A stretch of 64,000 nucleotides of DNA from an uncultured Chloroflexota bacterium (GCA_902786265.1 CADACE010000003.1:62001-126000), one strand, 5' to 3'; positions 52,556 through 61,657 are shown, numbered from the stretch's first letter. Numbers and translations: made by a program. The notes: generated by a model from the letters alone, not told the origin.

Positions 52556-54484
52556 TTAGGCGCCTGTATCTATGACGGTATAGTCCAATCCGTTTTCCTT
52601 ACAGTATTTCTCCGCATAAGAGCCGCTGTAAACAATGGTCTTCCATGACTGATGCTTGTCGATCACGTTTTCTCCGATATTCTCAAGGCTTTTCGGCAGA
52701 ATAATTTCCATCATACCGCGGCATCCGAGAAACGCCAGATCCCCGATACTTGCCAGTCCTTCCGGAAGTTTGATCGATTTCAGACTGATGCAGCTGCAGA
52801 ATGCCTTTTCCCCGATACTCCTGATACTTTCCGGGAGTGTGACTCTTGCCAAATCGTAGCATTCATAAAACGTCCCCTTCCCGATATTCGTTATTCCTTC
52901 AGGAAGCGTGATTTCTGTCAGACTGCTGCAGTCAGAAAATGATTTATCTCCGATGCTCAGCAGACCTTCCGGGAGTGTTATATTCATCAGCATAATGCAG
53001 CTCATAAATGTCCTGGCTCCAATCGCAGTCAATCCTTTTGGAAGTGTGATCGTTTTCATACTATAGCATCGGTTAAATGCATCGTTCCCGATGCTTGTCA
53101 AAGCATCAGGCAGCCTGATGTTGGTAAGATTCCTGCAAAAATAAAATGCTTTTTTTCCAATGCTTGTCAATCCATCCGGGAATGTGATGCTTTTCAGATC
53201 CCCGCAGCAGTAAAAGGTATCCTGCTCAATTCTCGTGATGCCTTCCGGCAGCATGATCTCTTTCAGCTTTTCGCAATTTGCAAATGCCCGTTCGCCAAGA
53301 CTTGTCAGGGTATCCGGCAGCGTGATCGTTTCAAGGCTTTTGCATCCCGCGAAAGCGGATTTTTTAATAGCGGTTACTCCATCCGGTACAGTGACATTTT
53401 TCAATCCTGTAAGACAAAATGTTTTGTCTTCGATGCATGTAATCGCCTTTGGTAATGTGATTTCTGTCATCCGGATGCAATCATAAAAGGCGCCCGGTCC
53501 GATATACACCAGACTTTCCGGCAGGTTAAACTTTGACAGGTTCCAGCAATAATAAAATGTCTCTTTCTCAATTCTCGTGATGCCTTCCGGCAGCATGATC
53601 TCTTTCAGATTTTTGCAGCATTTAAACGCCTGTCTGCCGATTTCCGTCAGTGAATCCGGAAGGGTGATCCCGCTCAGGTCTTCACAACCGGAAAATGCTT
53701 CCTTCCCGATGTCTGTCACGCCCTCCGGGAGTATGATTCCCTTCAGACTGCTGCAGCCGGAAAATGCCCTGTCGCCTATGCTTTTCAGCCCATCGTTCAG
53801 GGTAATGCTCTTCAGGTTTTCGCAACCGGCAAACGTTTCTTTTTCGATGCTTTCCACACCTTTTGGCAGGGTGATATCCGTCAGGCTGACGCAACCGTAA
53901 AACGCTTTTTCTCCGATTCCCGTCAGATCATCCGACAGTGTGATACGCTCCAGCCTTTCGCAGCCGCAAAAGGCTTCTTTCCCGATGCGGGTCACACCTT
54001 TCGGCAATCTGATTCCTGTCAGGCTTTTGCAGCCGCGGAACGCTTTATCCCAAATGCCGGTCAGGTTTCCCGGCAAAGTGATGGCTTTCAGGTTGATGCA
54101 GTCATAAAACGCGCAATAGCCAACATTCTTTACGTTATCCGGAAGTCTTATGTTCGTCAGACTTTCACAATACTGAAACACATACATCCCGATGCCCGTC
54201 AGACTGTTCGGCAAAATGATCTCTGCCAGATAATAGCAGCCGAAGAATGCTCCTTTGCCGATGTTTCTTATCCCTTCCGGAAGGATGACCTTTTTCAGGT
54301 TTGTGCAGTATTCAAAAGCATTTCTCCGGATCCCTGTTACTTTTTTTCCATCGAGCTGCGCAGGCACGGCCAGTTCTTCCGCGGAACCTGTGTACCCGGC
54401 TATCGACGCGGTCCCGTCTCTCCGCAGTATATACGAAAAATCCCCGGCAAATCGTAAATTCTGATTTGATGTGCTGTACTCCAT
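52556..54484 (-). CDS. Giant BspA-type leucine-rich repeat protein 2
   Basis: About 642 residues of LRR_5 repeats, ending in an end cap (YSGSYAEKYCKENGLDYTVI). The N-terminal block SYILRRDGTASIAGYTG is the LRR_5 start strand region usually found after a signal peptide, but here it comes within the first 30 residues, with no signal. I prefer ATG 54484 (AGGA at 54494-54497) to ATG 54505, since the TATAAT at 54504-54509 overlaps the latter and would make it untranscribed. Repeats share phrases with protein 1 but are not close copies. Confidence 0.85.
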   Translation of the reverse strand: MEYSTSNQNLRFAGDFSYILRRDGTASIAGYTGSAEELAVPAQLDGKKVTGIRRNAFEYCTNLKKVILPEGIRNIGKGAFFGCYYLAEIILPNSLTGIGMYVFQYCESLTNIRLPDNVKNVGYCAFYDCINLKAITLPGNLTGIWDKAFRGCKSLTGIRLPKGVTRIGKEAFCGCERLERITLSDDLTGIGEKAFYGCVSLTDITLPKGVESIEKETFAGCENLKSITLNDGLKSIGDRAFSGCSSLKGIILPEGVTDIGKEAFSGCEDLSGITLPDSLTEIGRQAFKCCKNLKEIMLPEGITRIEKETFYYCWNLSKFNLPESLVYIGPGAFYDCIRMTEITLPKAITCIEDKTFCLTGLKNVTVPDGVTAIKKSAFAGCKSLETITLPDTLTSLGERAFANCEKLKEIMLPEGITRIEQDTFYCCGDLKSITFPDGLTSIGKKAFYFCRNLTNIRLPDALTSIGNDAFNRCYSMKTITLPKGLTAIGARTFMSCIMLMNITLPEGLLSIGDKSFSDCSSLTEITLPEGITNIGKGTFYECYDLARVTLPESIRSIGEKAFCSCISLKSIKLPEGLASIGDLAFLGCRGMMEIILPKSLENIGENVIDKHQSWKTIVYSGSYAEKYCKENGLDYTVIDTGA

Positions 54485-54503
54485 TAGCTGTTTTCCTGAA
54501 GAC

Positions 54504-54509
54504 ATTATA
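54504..54509 (-). promoter_or_regulatory. -10 box of the second LRR gene
   Basis: TATAAT on the minus strand, with its last T shared with the A-T-G at 54505-54503. The -35 region is weak. It decides the start of the LRR gene. Confidence 0.4.
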
Positions 54510-54566
54510 CTGTGAATCTATTATTAAAGTCCCGATTTAGAGCACTAACGGCAAACCGGAATTCGA

Positions 54567-55094
54567 CTATCTGCATAACTTAAGGATGGTTCCGGCAGTT
54601 CTGATCGTAAGCTTATCCGCAATGCCGGCTGAAGCTGTCTTTTTCCACCAATTACATTTTTGATACAGTTTTCGGTCGAAAGTCCAAAAGATGACCTTAT
54701 TGTATATCTCTGCATCTTCAAGTCCTTCAGAAGGTGCTCCGAGCAAACCGCAGATAACCTGAGGGGAATCCTCCGAGAGAATGAAGATCAGGTTGTCATA
54801 TTTTCCCTTATCGCCGGAGTTCCACCACGCGGGAGCATGTGAAAGCATGTCCTTCAGTTCATCTTCTTCCATGAGATATACCGGTATTTCCAGACCGAAC
54901 TTATCTTTGATGATCTTTTCGATTTTCTTTCCGGCGTCACAACTCTCAGCGCAAAACAAGATATTACCGCTGTTCAGGTATGTGGAAACGTCAGAAAAAC
55001 CTGCCTTCTCCAATTCTGATTTTAATTCAGGCATACTTATCCTGTTTTTTCCGCTGATATTTACGCCTCGTAAAAATGCGATATATTTTTTCAA
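54567..55094 (-). CDS. DUF1697 family protein
   Basis: A 175-residue protein. KKYIAFLRGVNISGKNRISM, LKSELEKAGFSDVSTYLNSG and NILFCAESCD are the characteristic N-terminal core of DUF1697; the end TIRTAGTILKL is also typical (the T-x-R-N-x-x-T-x-x-K-L site, with Ala in place of Asn here). I use TTG 55094, after AAGGGATGG; upstream codons of the longer frame have no support. Function of the family is not established. Confidence 0.82.
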   Translation of the reverse strand: MKKYIAFLRGVNISGKNRISMPELKSELEKAGFSDVSTYLNSGNILFCAESCDAGKKIEKIIKDKFGLEIPVYLMEEDELKDMLSHAPAWWNSGDKGKYDNLIFILSEDSPQVICGLLGAPSEGLEDAEIYNKVIFWTFDRKLYQKCNWWKKTASAGIADKLTIRTAGTILKLCR

Positions 55095-55173
55095 TGATCC
55101 ATCCCTTTGGTAAAAAAAATGCGATTTTTCTTTCGCGCCATCCCACATTTTTGCTGCAGGATAATTGTTGTTT

Positions 55174-55202
55174 CGGGACAGTCCCATAAAGAGACTGTCC
55201 CG
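55174..55202. repeat. GGGACTGTC palindromic element, copy 2
   Basis: CGGGACAGTC (55174-55183) pairs with GACTGTCCCG (55193-55202). Read on the minus strand it matches the copy at 36630-36658 (GTCT-TTTATGG core), with one base pair of the stem exchanged (A-T for T-A). Confidence 0.8.
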
Positions 55203-55237
55203 TCAGATTATCAGTCAGTAAGTCTGCTCAATATAAA

Positions 55238-56122
55238 TCAGAGCATATGGATAACGGTCGGATCCATTTTCGAGAGATCTGTGCAGCCCGTATATGCCAT
55301 GGCTTTCGCTAATTCGGCGTTCGCTTTCCGCAGATAAGCGCACACGCCTTTATCGGGATCGGTTTTTATCGCGGTCATAAGCGGACGGCCGATACATACC
55401 CCGGCTGCACCGAGAGCCAGCGCTTTGAACGCGTCCATTCCGGTCCGGATCTCATCATCCACAAATACCGGAACAGCGCCATTTACGACCTCGATTATTT
55501 TCGGAAGGATCATCAGCGGCGGGATCGCGTATTCAATTCGGTTGTTGTGATGTGAGAGCAAAATGCCGGAAACGCCCGCTTTCAGACATTTTTCCGCATC
55601 ATGAACGCTCAAAACACCTTTGGCGATGACCGGCAGCTTTGTACTGCCGCAAATTTCCGCAAGCTCCTCTGTGCGGATCGCTGTCATTTCATAACCATCG
55701 ACGTTGTCCGGAGTGCCGTCTTCCGCGAACGGATGGTCGATATCGATCCCGACGGCCAGCAGATCCTTTTCCCCGGCATGTTTGATTTTAGAGAAGATCA
55801 AATCACGCTGCGTATAAGGTTTGATGATCTCGATCATTCCTGCGCATTTTGCGGCCAGACGGTCGATTTCTTCATCCTCCGCCATGCCATACCACAGGAC
55901 CGCGTCCGCGTCTTTCGCGCCCTGGGCAAGCAGTTCCGACGCTCCCGGAAACATGAAATGATCCAGATGGGACAAAGCCGCGGTCATGATGGGAGAAGCA
56001 AATTTCTTCCCGAACAATTCAAAATCGAGTTTTGGATTTGTGGAATCGATAAAGCGCGTTTCGATCAATAATGAATCAAGATAATTTCTGGTAATATTGT
56101 TGGAATTTCCGACATTTGACAT
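55238..56122 (-). CDS. FMN-dependent alpha-hydroxy acid dehydrogenase-like protein
   Basis: A 294-residue TIM-barrel enzyme: FGKKFASPIMTAALSHLDHF, LPVIAKGVLSVHDAEKCLKA, GVSGILLSHHNNR (catalytic His), VPVFVDDEIRTGMDAFKALA and GAAGVCIGRPLMTA (FMN phosphate site). This is the lactate oxidase/IDI-2-related fold; it is shorter than lactate dehydrogenases (about 370). The start is ATG 56122 with AAAGGAG 7 bases ahead; ATG 56137 lies before that site. The physiological substrate is unknown. Confidence 0.85.
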   Translation of the reverse strand: MSNVGNSNNITRNYLDSLLIETRFIDSTNPKLDFELFGKKFASPIMTAALSHLDHFMFPGASELLAQGAKDADAVLWYGMAEDEEIDRLAAKCAGMIEIIKPYTQRDLIFSKIKHAGEKDLLAVGIDIDHPFAEDGTPDNVDGYEMTAIRTEELAEICGSTKLPVIAKGVLSVHDAEKCLKAGVSGILLSHHNNRIEYAIPPLMILPKIIEVVNGAVPVFVDDEIRTGMDAFKALALGAAGVCIGRPLMTAIKTDPDKGVCAYLRKANAELAKAMAYTGCTDLSKMDPTVIHML

Positions 56123-56218
56123 AACAACTCCTTTCAAATTTGTCGTTTCCGATCACAATGGGAATCCTGTTCATCTGCGGAACGGACCCTTAGGTATGAA
56201 ACCATGTCTCCGGGATCC

Positions 56219-57199
56219 TTACATAAGACATGGAAACAGAATGTCCTCGATGAAATCCACCCGGTCAAACACGGTGGGTTTAAAATACGAAGAGACTGCC
56301 GCGGCGATATGCTTCCCGGGATCCACATAGATCACATTCCCGCTGTTCCCGATCGCGGCATAAATATTCCTTTCCGGATGGATGATCCACCACAGGTAAC
56401 CATACTGCATCCCGCGGAAATATTTGTTTTCGACTGTCCGCGGACGGGTCATTTCGGCGAGCCATTTCTCGGAAATGATCCGCTGCCCTTCCCATATCCC
56501 GTTATTCAGGCACAGCTGCCCGATTTTCACCATATCCGCCGCGCTCATGCACAGCCCGTATCCCGGTGTTCCGAGCCCTTCCGGATCCGCAAACCATATA
56601 TTTTCCTTCGGATACTTCGAGATCGTGAACTGCTTGTGTTCCTCCGCGTCCTTGGCATAATAATTCTGATGCGCCGGGATTCCGAGAGGGGCAAACAGAT
56701 ACTGATTGGCAAAATCCACTGTTTTCATTCCCGAAGCCCGAAATAGGATTCCCGAAAGAATATGCAGGCATACCGTCCGATAATCAAACTCATCGGTAAT
56801 GCCCTTTTTCCCGCCGAGAAAATCCAGCGAGGCATAGGTCCAGTTTTCACTGGAGCAAACCTTTGACCACGGGTCGCCTTTGCCTTTATACGGAGCACGC
56901 ATGGTCAGAAGATGCCGGATGGTGATGTCGAATATCGTCTTTTCTCCGCGTTTAACAGCGTAATCGGGAAAGAAGGAAATTACTTTTTCTTCCGTGCTCC
57001 GGATCATCCCCTTGTCGACGGCAATGCCCACAAGCAGGCTCACAATGCTTTTCGTGGCAGACATGATGTGCGTGCAATCTGTCCTCTTATATCCGTTCCA
57101 TTCTTCAGAAAAGATCTCCCGATCATCCTTCCGGACGCAGATCTGGCAGATATTCGGTTCTTTTTCCCTGACATATGCATCAAAGTCTTTTCTATTCAT
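56219..57199 (-). CDS. Beta-lactamase-fold serine hydrolase
   Basis: A 326-residue cytoplasmic protein of the class C beta-lactamase/esterase fold. The Ser-x-x-Lys motif is SATKSIVSLLVGIA, DYRTVCLHIL occupies the Tyr site position (Y-x-T rather than Y-x-N), and a late YGYLWWIIHP and AAIGNSGNVIYVDP provide the third motif. No signal peptide. AAAAGGAGC precedes ATG 57199. It more likely works on esters or peptides than on antibiotics. Confidence 0.88.
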   Translation of the reverse strand: MNRKDFDAYVREKEPNICQICVRKDDREIFSEEWNGYKRTDCTHIMSATKSIVSLLVGIAVDKGMIRSTEEKVISFFPDYAVKRGEKTIFDITIRHLLTMRAPYKGKGDPWSKVCSSENWTYASLDFLGGKKGITDEFDYRTVCLHILSGILFRASGMKTVDFANQYLFAPLGIPAHQNYYAKDAEEHKQFTISKYPKENIWFADPEGLGTPGYGLCMSAADMVKIGQLCLNNGIWEGQRIISEKWLAEMTRPRTVENKYFRGMQYGYLWWIIHPERNIYAAIGNSGNVIYVDPGKHIAAAVSSYFKPTVFDRVDFIEDILFPCLM

Positions 57200-57252
57200 C
57201 CCCGCTCCTTTTCACATCGGAATTCAGCTATACACTATTAAAACCCGGCAGA

Positions 57253-58035
57253 TCAGCCCTCAAGGATCTTTCCACGGGAATAGAGGACCGCTTTTCCCGC
57301 GACAGTGACCCTGTTTCCTCGCAGACCGGTATACAGAATACCTGAGCGCGAAGAGGCCTGGAAGCAGGTAAGACGATCCTTCCCGAGCCTTCCGCACCAG
57401 TAGGGCGTGATCATGCAGTGGGTACTTCCCGTCACGGGATCTTCGGGGATAGCCATTTTCGGCACAAAGACGCGGCTGACACAGTCAAATTCTTTTTCAT
57501 CAGAAGGCGCGGTGACAGCTGTGATCAATCCGTCAAGCGTTAGTAATTTTTCCTGATCCGGCGTTAAGCTCCGGACAGACGCCGCATCCGGAAGCACCAG
57601 CAGCAGATCTCTGTCGATATATGCTTCCAGCGGCCTGACACCGATCGCTTCTTCCATCCTGTCCGTAACTTCGATTTTACGAAGCTTATAGGCAGGAAAA
57701 TCCATCTCAAAGAGGTCACCTTTGCGCTGAACAGAAAGTCTCCCCACCTGTGTCTGAAAGCTGACTTCATTACGCTCTGGTTCATAGTAATTCAGAATGA
57801 CAAACGATGTGCCCAGCGTCGCATGTCCGCAAAAATCGATTTCATCGCCGGGTGTGAACCAGCGCAGGTGATAGGAATCCCCTTCTTTTACCGCAAAGGC
57901 TGTTTCGGAAAAATTGTTTTCCTTAGCGATGTTCTGCATGAGTTCATCGGCAGGCCAGCTTTCCATCACACATACCGCGGCCTGGTTTCCTCTGAACAAA
58001 CTGTCAGTAAAAGCGTCAACAATAAATTGATCCAT
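57253..58035 (-). CDS. PhzF family epimerase/isomerase
   Basis: A 260-residue protein. MDQFIVDAFTDSLFRGNQAA begins the family pattern, with ENNFSETAFAV (catalytic Glu in N-x-SET), LRWFTPGDEIDFCGHATLG, and EDPVTGSTHCMITPYW near the end. PhzF-like enzymes isomerise small acids; the substrate of this one is unknown. The start is ATG 58035 behind GGAAGGAAG; the frame extends upstream without a site. Confidence 0.92.
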   Translation of the reverse strand: MDQFIVDAFTDSLFRGNQAAVCVMESWPADELMQNIAKENNFSETAFAVKEGDSYHLRWFTPGDEIDFCGHATLGTSFVILNYYEPERNEVSFQTQVGRLSVQRKGDLFEMDFPAYKLRKIEVTDRMEEAIGVRPLEAYIDRDLLLVLPDAASVRSLTPDQEKLLTLDGLITAVTAPSDEKEFDCVSRVFVPKMAIPEDPVTGSTHCMITPYWCGRLGKDRLTCFQASSRSGILYTGLRGNRVTVAGKAVLYSRGKILEG

Positions 58036-58102
58036 ATGTCTTACTTCCTTCCAAATAAAAGCCTTCTCTGCGGCTGTTTTTCCCATTTTTCACCTTACCG
58101 AA

Positions 58103-58600
58103 TCACAGACGCATTTCCTTCAGATTTCCCACCACATGAAAGAAGTGCACTGCCAGGAATACGGCGCCGGTTACGGCTAATGGCGTGTTTTGACGCCAAA
58201 GGCCTATAGCCACATAATAAAGCGGCGGCATCGTTACAATAAAAAACATCATCACAAATATGCTCTGATGACCTGTGAAGTACAGCGCCCAGCCGAAAAA
58301 GTTGGCAAGCAGGATGACCACAGCCACTGTGAAGAACAGCCTTTCTCTGCCGTTCGCCACCGAAAAAAATACCGCATTCTTGTGAATGACAAAAGCCATC
58401 ATGGCAATACACAAAGATCCGAAGATCTTCTCGAATCTATCCAGCGTTACTGAAGTTTCCGGCATATTCATGATCGCATTTGAGTCAAGGCGGAACAGGG
58501 GCATCAGCATATAGGGGATTTCCTGAACAGCAAACAGAACCAGCCCCACCACCCAGAAGCCGAGATATTGATTTCCGAATAGTTTAAACCAGCGTACCAT
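58103..58600 (-). CDS. Hypothetical multi-pass membrane protein
   Basis: A 165-residue protein with about five membrane segments (YLGFWVVGLVLFAVQEIPYM, IFGSLCIAMMAFVIH, RLFFTVAVVILLANFFGWAL, IFVMMFFIVTMPPLYYVAI, VTGAVFLAVHFFHVVG). I do not recognise the family; the charged loop residues E (QEIPYM) and H (AVHFFHVV) in membrane segments may be functional. A strong GGAGGAGATGAT site precedes the ATG. Confidence 0.7.
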   Translation of the reverse strand: MVRWFKLFGNQYLGFWVVGLVLFAVQEIPYMLMPLFRLDSNAIMNMPETSVTLDRFEKIFGSLCIAMMAFVIHKNAVFFSVANGRERLFFTVAVVILLANFFGWALYFTGHQSIFVMMFFIVTMPPLYYVAIGLWRQNTPLAVTGAVFLAVHFFHVVGNLKEMRL

Positions 58601-58620
58601 ATCATCTCCTCCGCAAAAAG

Positions 58621-58735
58621 GAATTTGTTATAGTGAACAGGAAACAGGATATAGTGGATAGTGCGGCTGCCGCCTTGAGAAAATTACACTCACTATACCC
58701 AATCTCTTATATCCTAACCCCTATAAATCCGAATT
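58621..58735. repeat. 110-base dispersed repeat, copy A
   Basis: It begins GAATTTGTTATAGTGAACAG and includes AACAGGATATAGTGGATAGTG, a central CTGCCGCCT, then CACTCACTAT and TATATCCTAA-CCCTATAA. The two halves are partly complementary (AGGATATA with TATATCCT; ATAGTG with CACTAT), so the transcript would fold back. Copy B lies at 60837-60949. Confidence 0.85.
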
Positions 58736-58817
58736 TGTCTGTTTCTTTGACATTGATGCGTTTGTCCTCATATGACACGACAATATACCGTTTCTGCAAT
58801 TGTCCGGGCGGCTTATT

Positions 58818-59297
58818 TCAATAGCTATAGGGTGCGTCTGATCCGTCATACCATTCGTAACTGCAATAGTGTACATCGCTCATTTTCTCCAGAGTAAAGT
58901 CCGGAAACAGACTTTGAAACAGAGGTAGGTATTTGGCTTTTTCATCCTCGTCCAGCGGCCGGGCACAGTCGTTGGCATTGTAAGTGTTTTCTTCCCACGG
59001 AAGGGGTGCAATATCGTCAAGATAATAATCCAGAAAAGGCCCGGGAACGGACTGCACGATTTCGGGATACAGATTCATATCGAGACGGTCCCAGGGTTCA
59101 TAGCCGCGTCCTCCGGGAAGCCACTTATCATAATCCTCATAGGAATAACTATCGCAAAGAGCAGATGTAAAGTGACCGGGCAGCCCGATAAAATCCTTAT
59201 CATGCAGGTCAAGGAATTCATCCCAATCAGACCAGCATTCAAATCCAAGGCAAACAGCCGGTATTCTGAGTACTGTGGTTCTCCGCCAACATGACAT
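58818..59297 (-). CDS. Hypothetical protein, about 159 residues
   Basis: The start is ATG 59297 with GGAGG 8 bases ahead. The protein is acidic and rich in Tyr, Trp and Asp (GFECWSDWDEFLDLHDKDFI, SYSYEDYDKWLPGGRGYEPW, DYYLDDIAPLPWEENTYNAN) with several Cys (CW, CLGFEC, LCDS, DCAR, HYCS). No family comes to mind; it looks complete and soluble. It lies between a repeat copy and a methyltransferase gene. Confidence 0.55.
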   Translation of the reverse strand: MSCWRRTTVLRIPAVCLGFECWSDWDEFLDLHDKDFIGLPGHFTSALCDSYSYEDYDKWLPGGRGYEPWDRLDMNLYPEIVQSVPGPFLDYYLDDIAPLPWEENTYNANDCARPLDEDEKAKYLPLFQSLFPDFTLEKMSDVHYCSYEWYDGSDAPYSY

Positions 59298-59461
59298 GAA
59301 TATCACCTCCAGTAATTGATCCCGGTTTACACCGGTTTTCGAAAGTTCCCAGGATGAGAGTTGTGGAGCTCTTTCACACGCATGCAGCTTCGGATGAAGC
59401 TACACATCGCGGCCTGAGTATGAAATGAAGAATATGCAGATGGTACCACAAAAATATGAAT

Positions 59462-60247
59462 TTATCTGCAAATAAACATACCATATTCCTTAGGCAAATC
59501 TATAGCTCCGTCTTCTGCATGTTCCTTCAAAATATTCCTTATCTTTTGAACCGGCAGGTCATCAACTGCTTTGAACGAAGCAAGACTGCGTAAATACTCC
59601 ACAAGATCTTCTGTTTTGGTAATGTGAAAGGAATCTTCATAAAATACAGGTATGATATTCTCAAAGGACCTGCTGAGTATTTCCTTCCCGTTCTGCATCG
59701 TGAAGTTGTGATTCGGCTTAAAATCCTCTCCGCTAAGCATAAACCACTCTGCAAGCTTATCGGTAAAGTTATGCTCACCAAATGTAGCGCAGTAAAATAT
59801 ACCTCCCTTTTTGAGCACTCTCCGTACTTCCTGAAGCCCCTTTTCAATATCCGGAACATGATAAAGCATGGAATTGGCGATGACAACATCAAAAGTGTCA
59901 TTCAAAAATGGGAGGTTTTGAATATCCGCTTTCCGATACTCAAAAATACCACGTTCGCCAAGATTCTTTTTCGCAGTTTCCAGCATGCCTTCCGATAAAT
60001 CTGTGAGAATAAGCTTTTTGCATTTTAATGCAATATCCTCATGGCCAAGCCACATGCTCCCGGTACCGCATCCGATTTCCAGTACTGTCATCCCGTCATG
60101 AATATCATAACCGGAAATAAGCCATTCACTGTAGCCCTGTTTGTTCGCAGAATACTTTTCATGAAACGTCAGCCGTATATCCAGACCATTTGGCATAGCA
60201 TACTGAGCTTTTACCGCAGCTGAGTCGTTTAAACTGCCAATCTGCAT
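59462..60247 (-). CDS. SAM-dependent methyltransferase, class I
   Basis: A 261-residue protein with VLEIGCGTGSMW (motif I), KLILTDLSEGMLETAKKNL (motif II), FDVVIANSMLYHVPDIEKGL (motif IV) and VLKKGGIFYCATFGEHN. Size and order fit the UbiE/Methyltransf_11 group. GAGGAGAAAAA precedes the ATG. The methyl acceptor is unknown; YSEWLISGYDIHDGMT before motif I suggests a small-molecule substrate. Confidence 0.9.
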   Translation of the reverse strand: MQIGSLNDSAAVKAQYAMPNGLDIRLTFHEKYSANKQGYSEWLISGYDIHDGMTVLEIGCGTGSMWLGHEDIALKCKKLILTDLSEGMLETAKKNLGERGIFEYRKADIQNLPFLNDTFDVVIANSMLYHVPDIEKGLQEVRRVLKKGGIFYCATFGEHNFTDKLAEWFMLSGEDFKPNHNFTMQNGKEILSRSFENIIPVFYEDSFHITKTEDLVEYLRSLASFKAVDDLPVQKIRNILKEHAEDGAIDLPKEYGMFICR

Positions 60248-60285
60248 TTTTTTCTCCTCGAAGTCTTCAATAAATCCTGATTTGT

Positions 60286-60816
60286 TTATTTGATTTCCTT
60301 TACAAAACGAAACATGCCATCCGGAAACTGTTCGTCAGTCTGCCCGGCCATTTCCGGATCGTTGGGATCGGGATGGTGGCTGTTGAAGAACTCTACGATA
60401 TGAAACCCGCAGCGGTTGACGTAAAAATGAATATTGCACTTCTCAAAATACGGCGTTACGGTTTCCCAAACCTTAACCTCAGGATGCAGTTTTTCAATCG
60501 CACACCAGGCGGCATAGCCAATACCTTTGCTGTGAACTTTTGGAGAAACAAACAGCAGTTCGAGATCTCCTCGGTCTCCATCGACTTTGATGACTGTACC
60601 GCCAACAGGTTGACCATCCTGCATGATCCGATAAGCTTCCCCTTCTTCAATGGATCGCTGAATGGTCTCCCGGGAAATGATCTCACCATCATCTTCGAAA
60701 TGATCATCTCTGCGGCCGAATTCTTCCAATGCACCGTAATTAAATGCTTCCTGATTATCCGATATGAACTGCTCTCGATCATCGGGAGTTAGTGGTGTAA
60801 GTATTATTTCCGCCAC
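60286..60816 (-). CDS. GNAT family N-acetyltransferase
   Basis: A 176-residue GNAT with GGTVIKVDGDRGDLELLFVS followed by PKVHSKGIGYAAWCAIEKLH (acetyl-CoA loop) and HFYVNRCGFHIVEFF. The start is GTG 60816 behind GAGGTGATG. The N-terminus carries LTPLTPDDREQFISDNQEAF, as in a subgroup of uncharacterised gut enzymes. A repeat copy lies directly upstream. Confidence 0.86.
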   Translation of the reverse strand: MAEIILTPLTPDDREQFISDNQEAFNYGALEEFGRRDDHFEDDGEIISRETIQRSIEEGEAYRIMQDGQPVGGTVIKVDGDRGDLELLFVSPKVHSKGIGYAAWCAIEKLHPEVKVWETVTPYFEKCNIHFYVNRCGFHIVEFFNSHHPDPNDPEMAGQTDEQFPDGMFRFVKEIK

Positions 60817-60836
60817 GACATCACCTCATAAAGCTT

Positions 60837-60949
60837 GAATTTTTTATAGTGAACAGAAAACAGGATATAGTGGATAGTGTTACTGCCGCCTTTAGGAAAT
60901 TATACTCACTATTCCATGTCTCCTATATCCTAATCCCTATAAACTGCGA
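60837..60949. repeat. 110-base dispersed repeat, copy B
   Basis: It aligns over its whole length with 58621-58735 at roughly 80 per cent by eye, and shares the stretch AACAGGATATAGTGGATAGTG. Both copies stand before minus-strand starts (58600 and 60816), so the repeat lies in the upstream region of each gene. Confidence 0.85.
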
Positions 60950-61001
60950 TTTTACGAGATACCATCAGGCAGAAATTCAGCGAACAGCGGTCCGTTTTCC
61001 A

Positions 61002-61652
61002 TCATAGTCCCATCTTGCTCATGATGCCATCGACGGTGACTCCCGGATGAGTAAGATAAAGCCGGGCGATCAGCTCGGCCGTTTCCGGATCGATTCCGTA
61101 TTTTTCAGCGATATCCTGTTTTCCCCTGCCTTTATTGATCTCTTTAATGACAATTTCGATTTGCGCGCGGATATCACCCGAATGAACTTTGGAAGAAGGT
61201 TGTTTGTGAGGAATATCAATTCTATTCATATTGATCCTGCCGTTTTCTGTTTCAGCTAATGCCATGGTGATTTTTTGATGGAACCTTCTCGGTCCGCAGC
61301 TGCCGGGATTGATGATGATCGTTTTCCCCTGAGTAGTTTCCGAATACTGATGGCTGTGCCCAACTACAACAAGGTCAAAAGGGCTCAGGTCTTCCGGCAG
61401 GTCCTTCTTTTTGTGCGTCATGCAGATTTTCAAACCTTCCAGCTCGAAATTCAAGATATGCGGCAGGTTTTCTGCCCATTCCTTATCCGCGTTGCCCCTC
61501 ACAGCATGCACAGGAGCTGTCTTTTGCAGCTGCTCGATAACGGAAGGACTGCTGATATCTCCGGCATGAAGGATATGATCAACACCCTCAAGCGCTTTCA
61601 AAACTTCGGGACGGAGCAGATCATGTGTATCAGATATAATTCCAAGCTTCAT
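61002..61652 (-). CDS. YfcE/MJ0936-type phosphodiesterase with extra C-terminal domain
   Basis: A 216-residue metallophosphoesterase with KLGIISDTHD, ILHAGDISS, VRGNADKEW, VVVGHSHQYS and IINPGSCGPRR (the metal and active-site set of MJ0936-like enzymes). About 60 further residues (IRAQIEIVIKEINKGRGKQD and PETAELIARLYLTHPGVTVD) form a small helical domain that the basic family lacks and that resembles a DNA-binding helix-turn-helix (DIAEKYGIDPETAELIARLY). It follows the cytidine deaminase-like gene after only 5 bases. Substrate unknown. Confidence 0.85.
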   Translation of the reverse strand: MKLGIISDTHDLLRPEVLKALEGVDHILHAGDISSPSVIEQLQKTAPVHAVRGNADKEWAENLPHILNFELEGLKICMTHKKKDLPEDLSPFDLVVVGHSHQYSETTQGKTIIINPGSCGPRRFHQKITMALAETENGRINMNRIDIPHKQPSSKVHSGDIRAQIEIVIKEINKGRGKQDIAEKYGIDPETAELIARLYLTHPGVTVDGIMSKMGL

Positions 61653-61657
61653 CGATA

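Noticed and set aside
50642..54464. Many plus-strand frames opposite the LRR genes
   Set aside because: They arise from the periodic repeat sequence and share its 69-base rhythm; none has its own signals.
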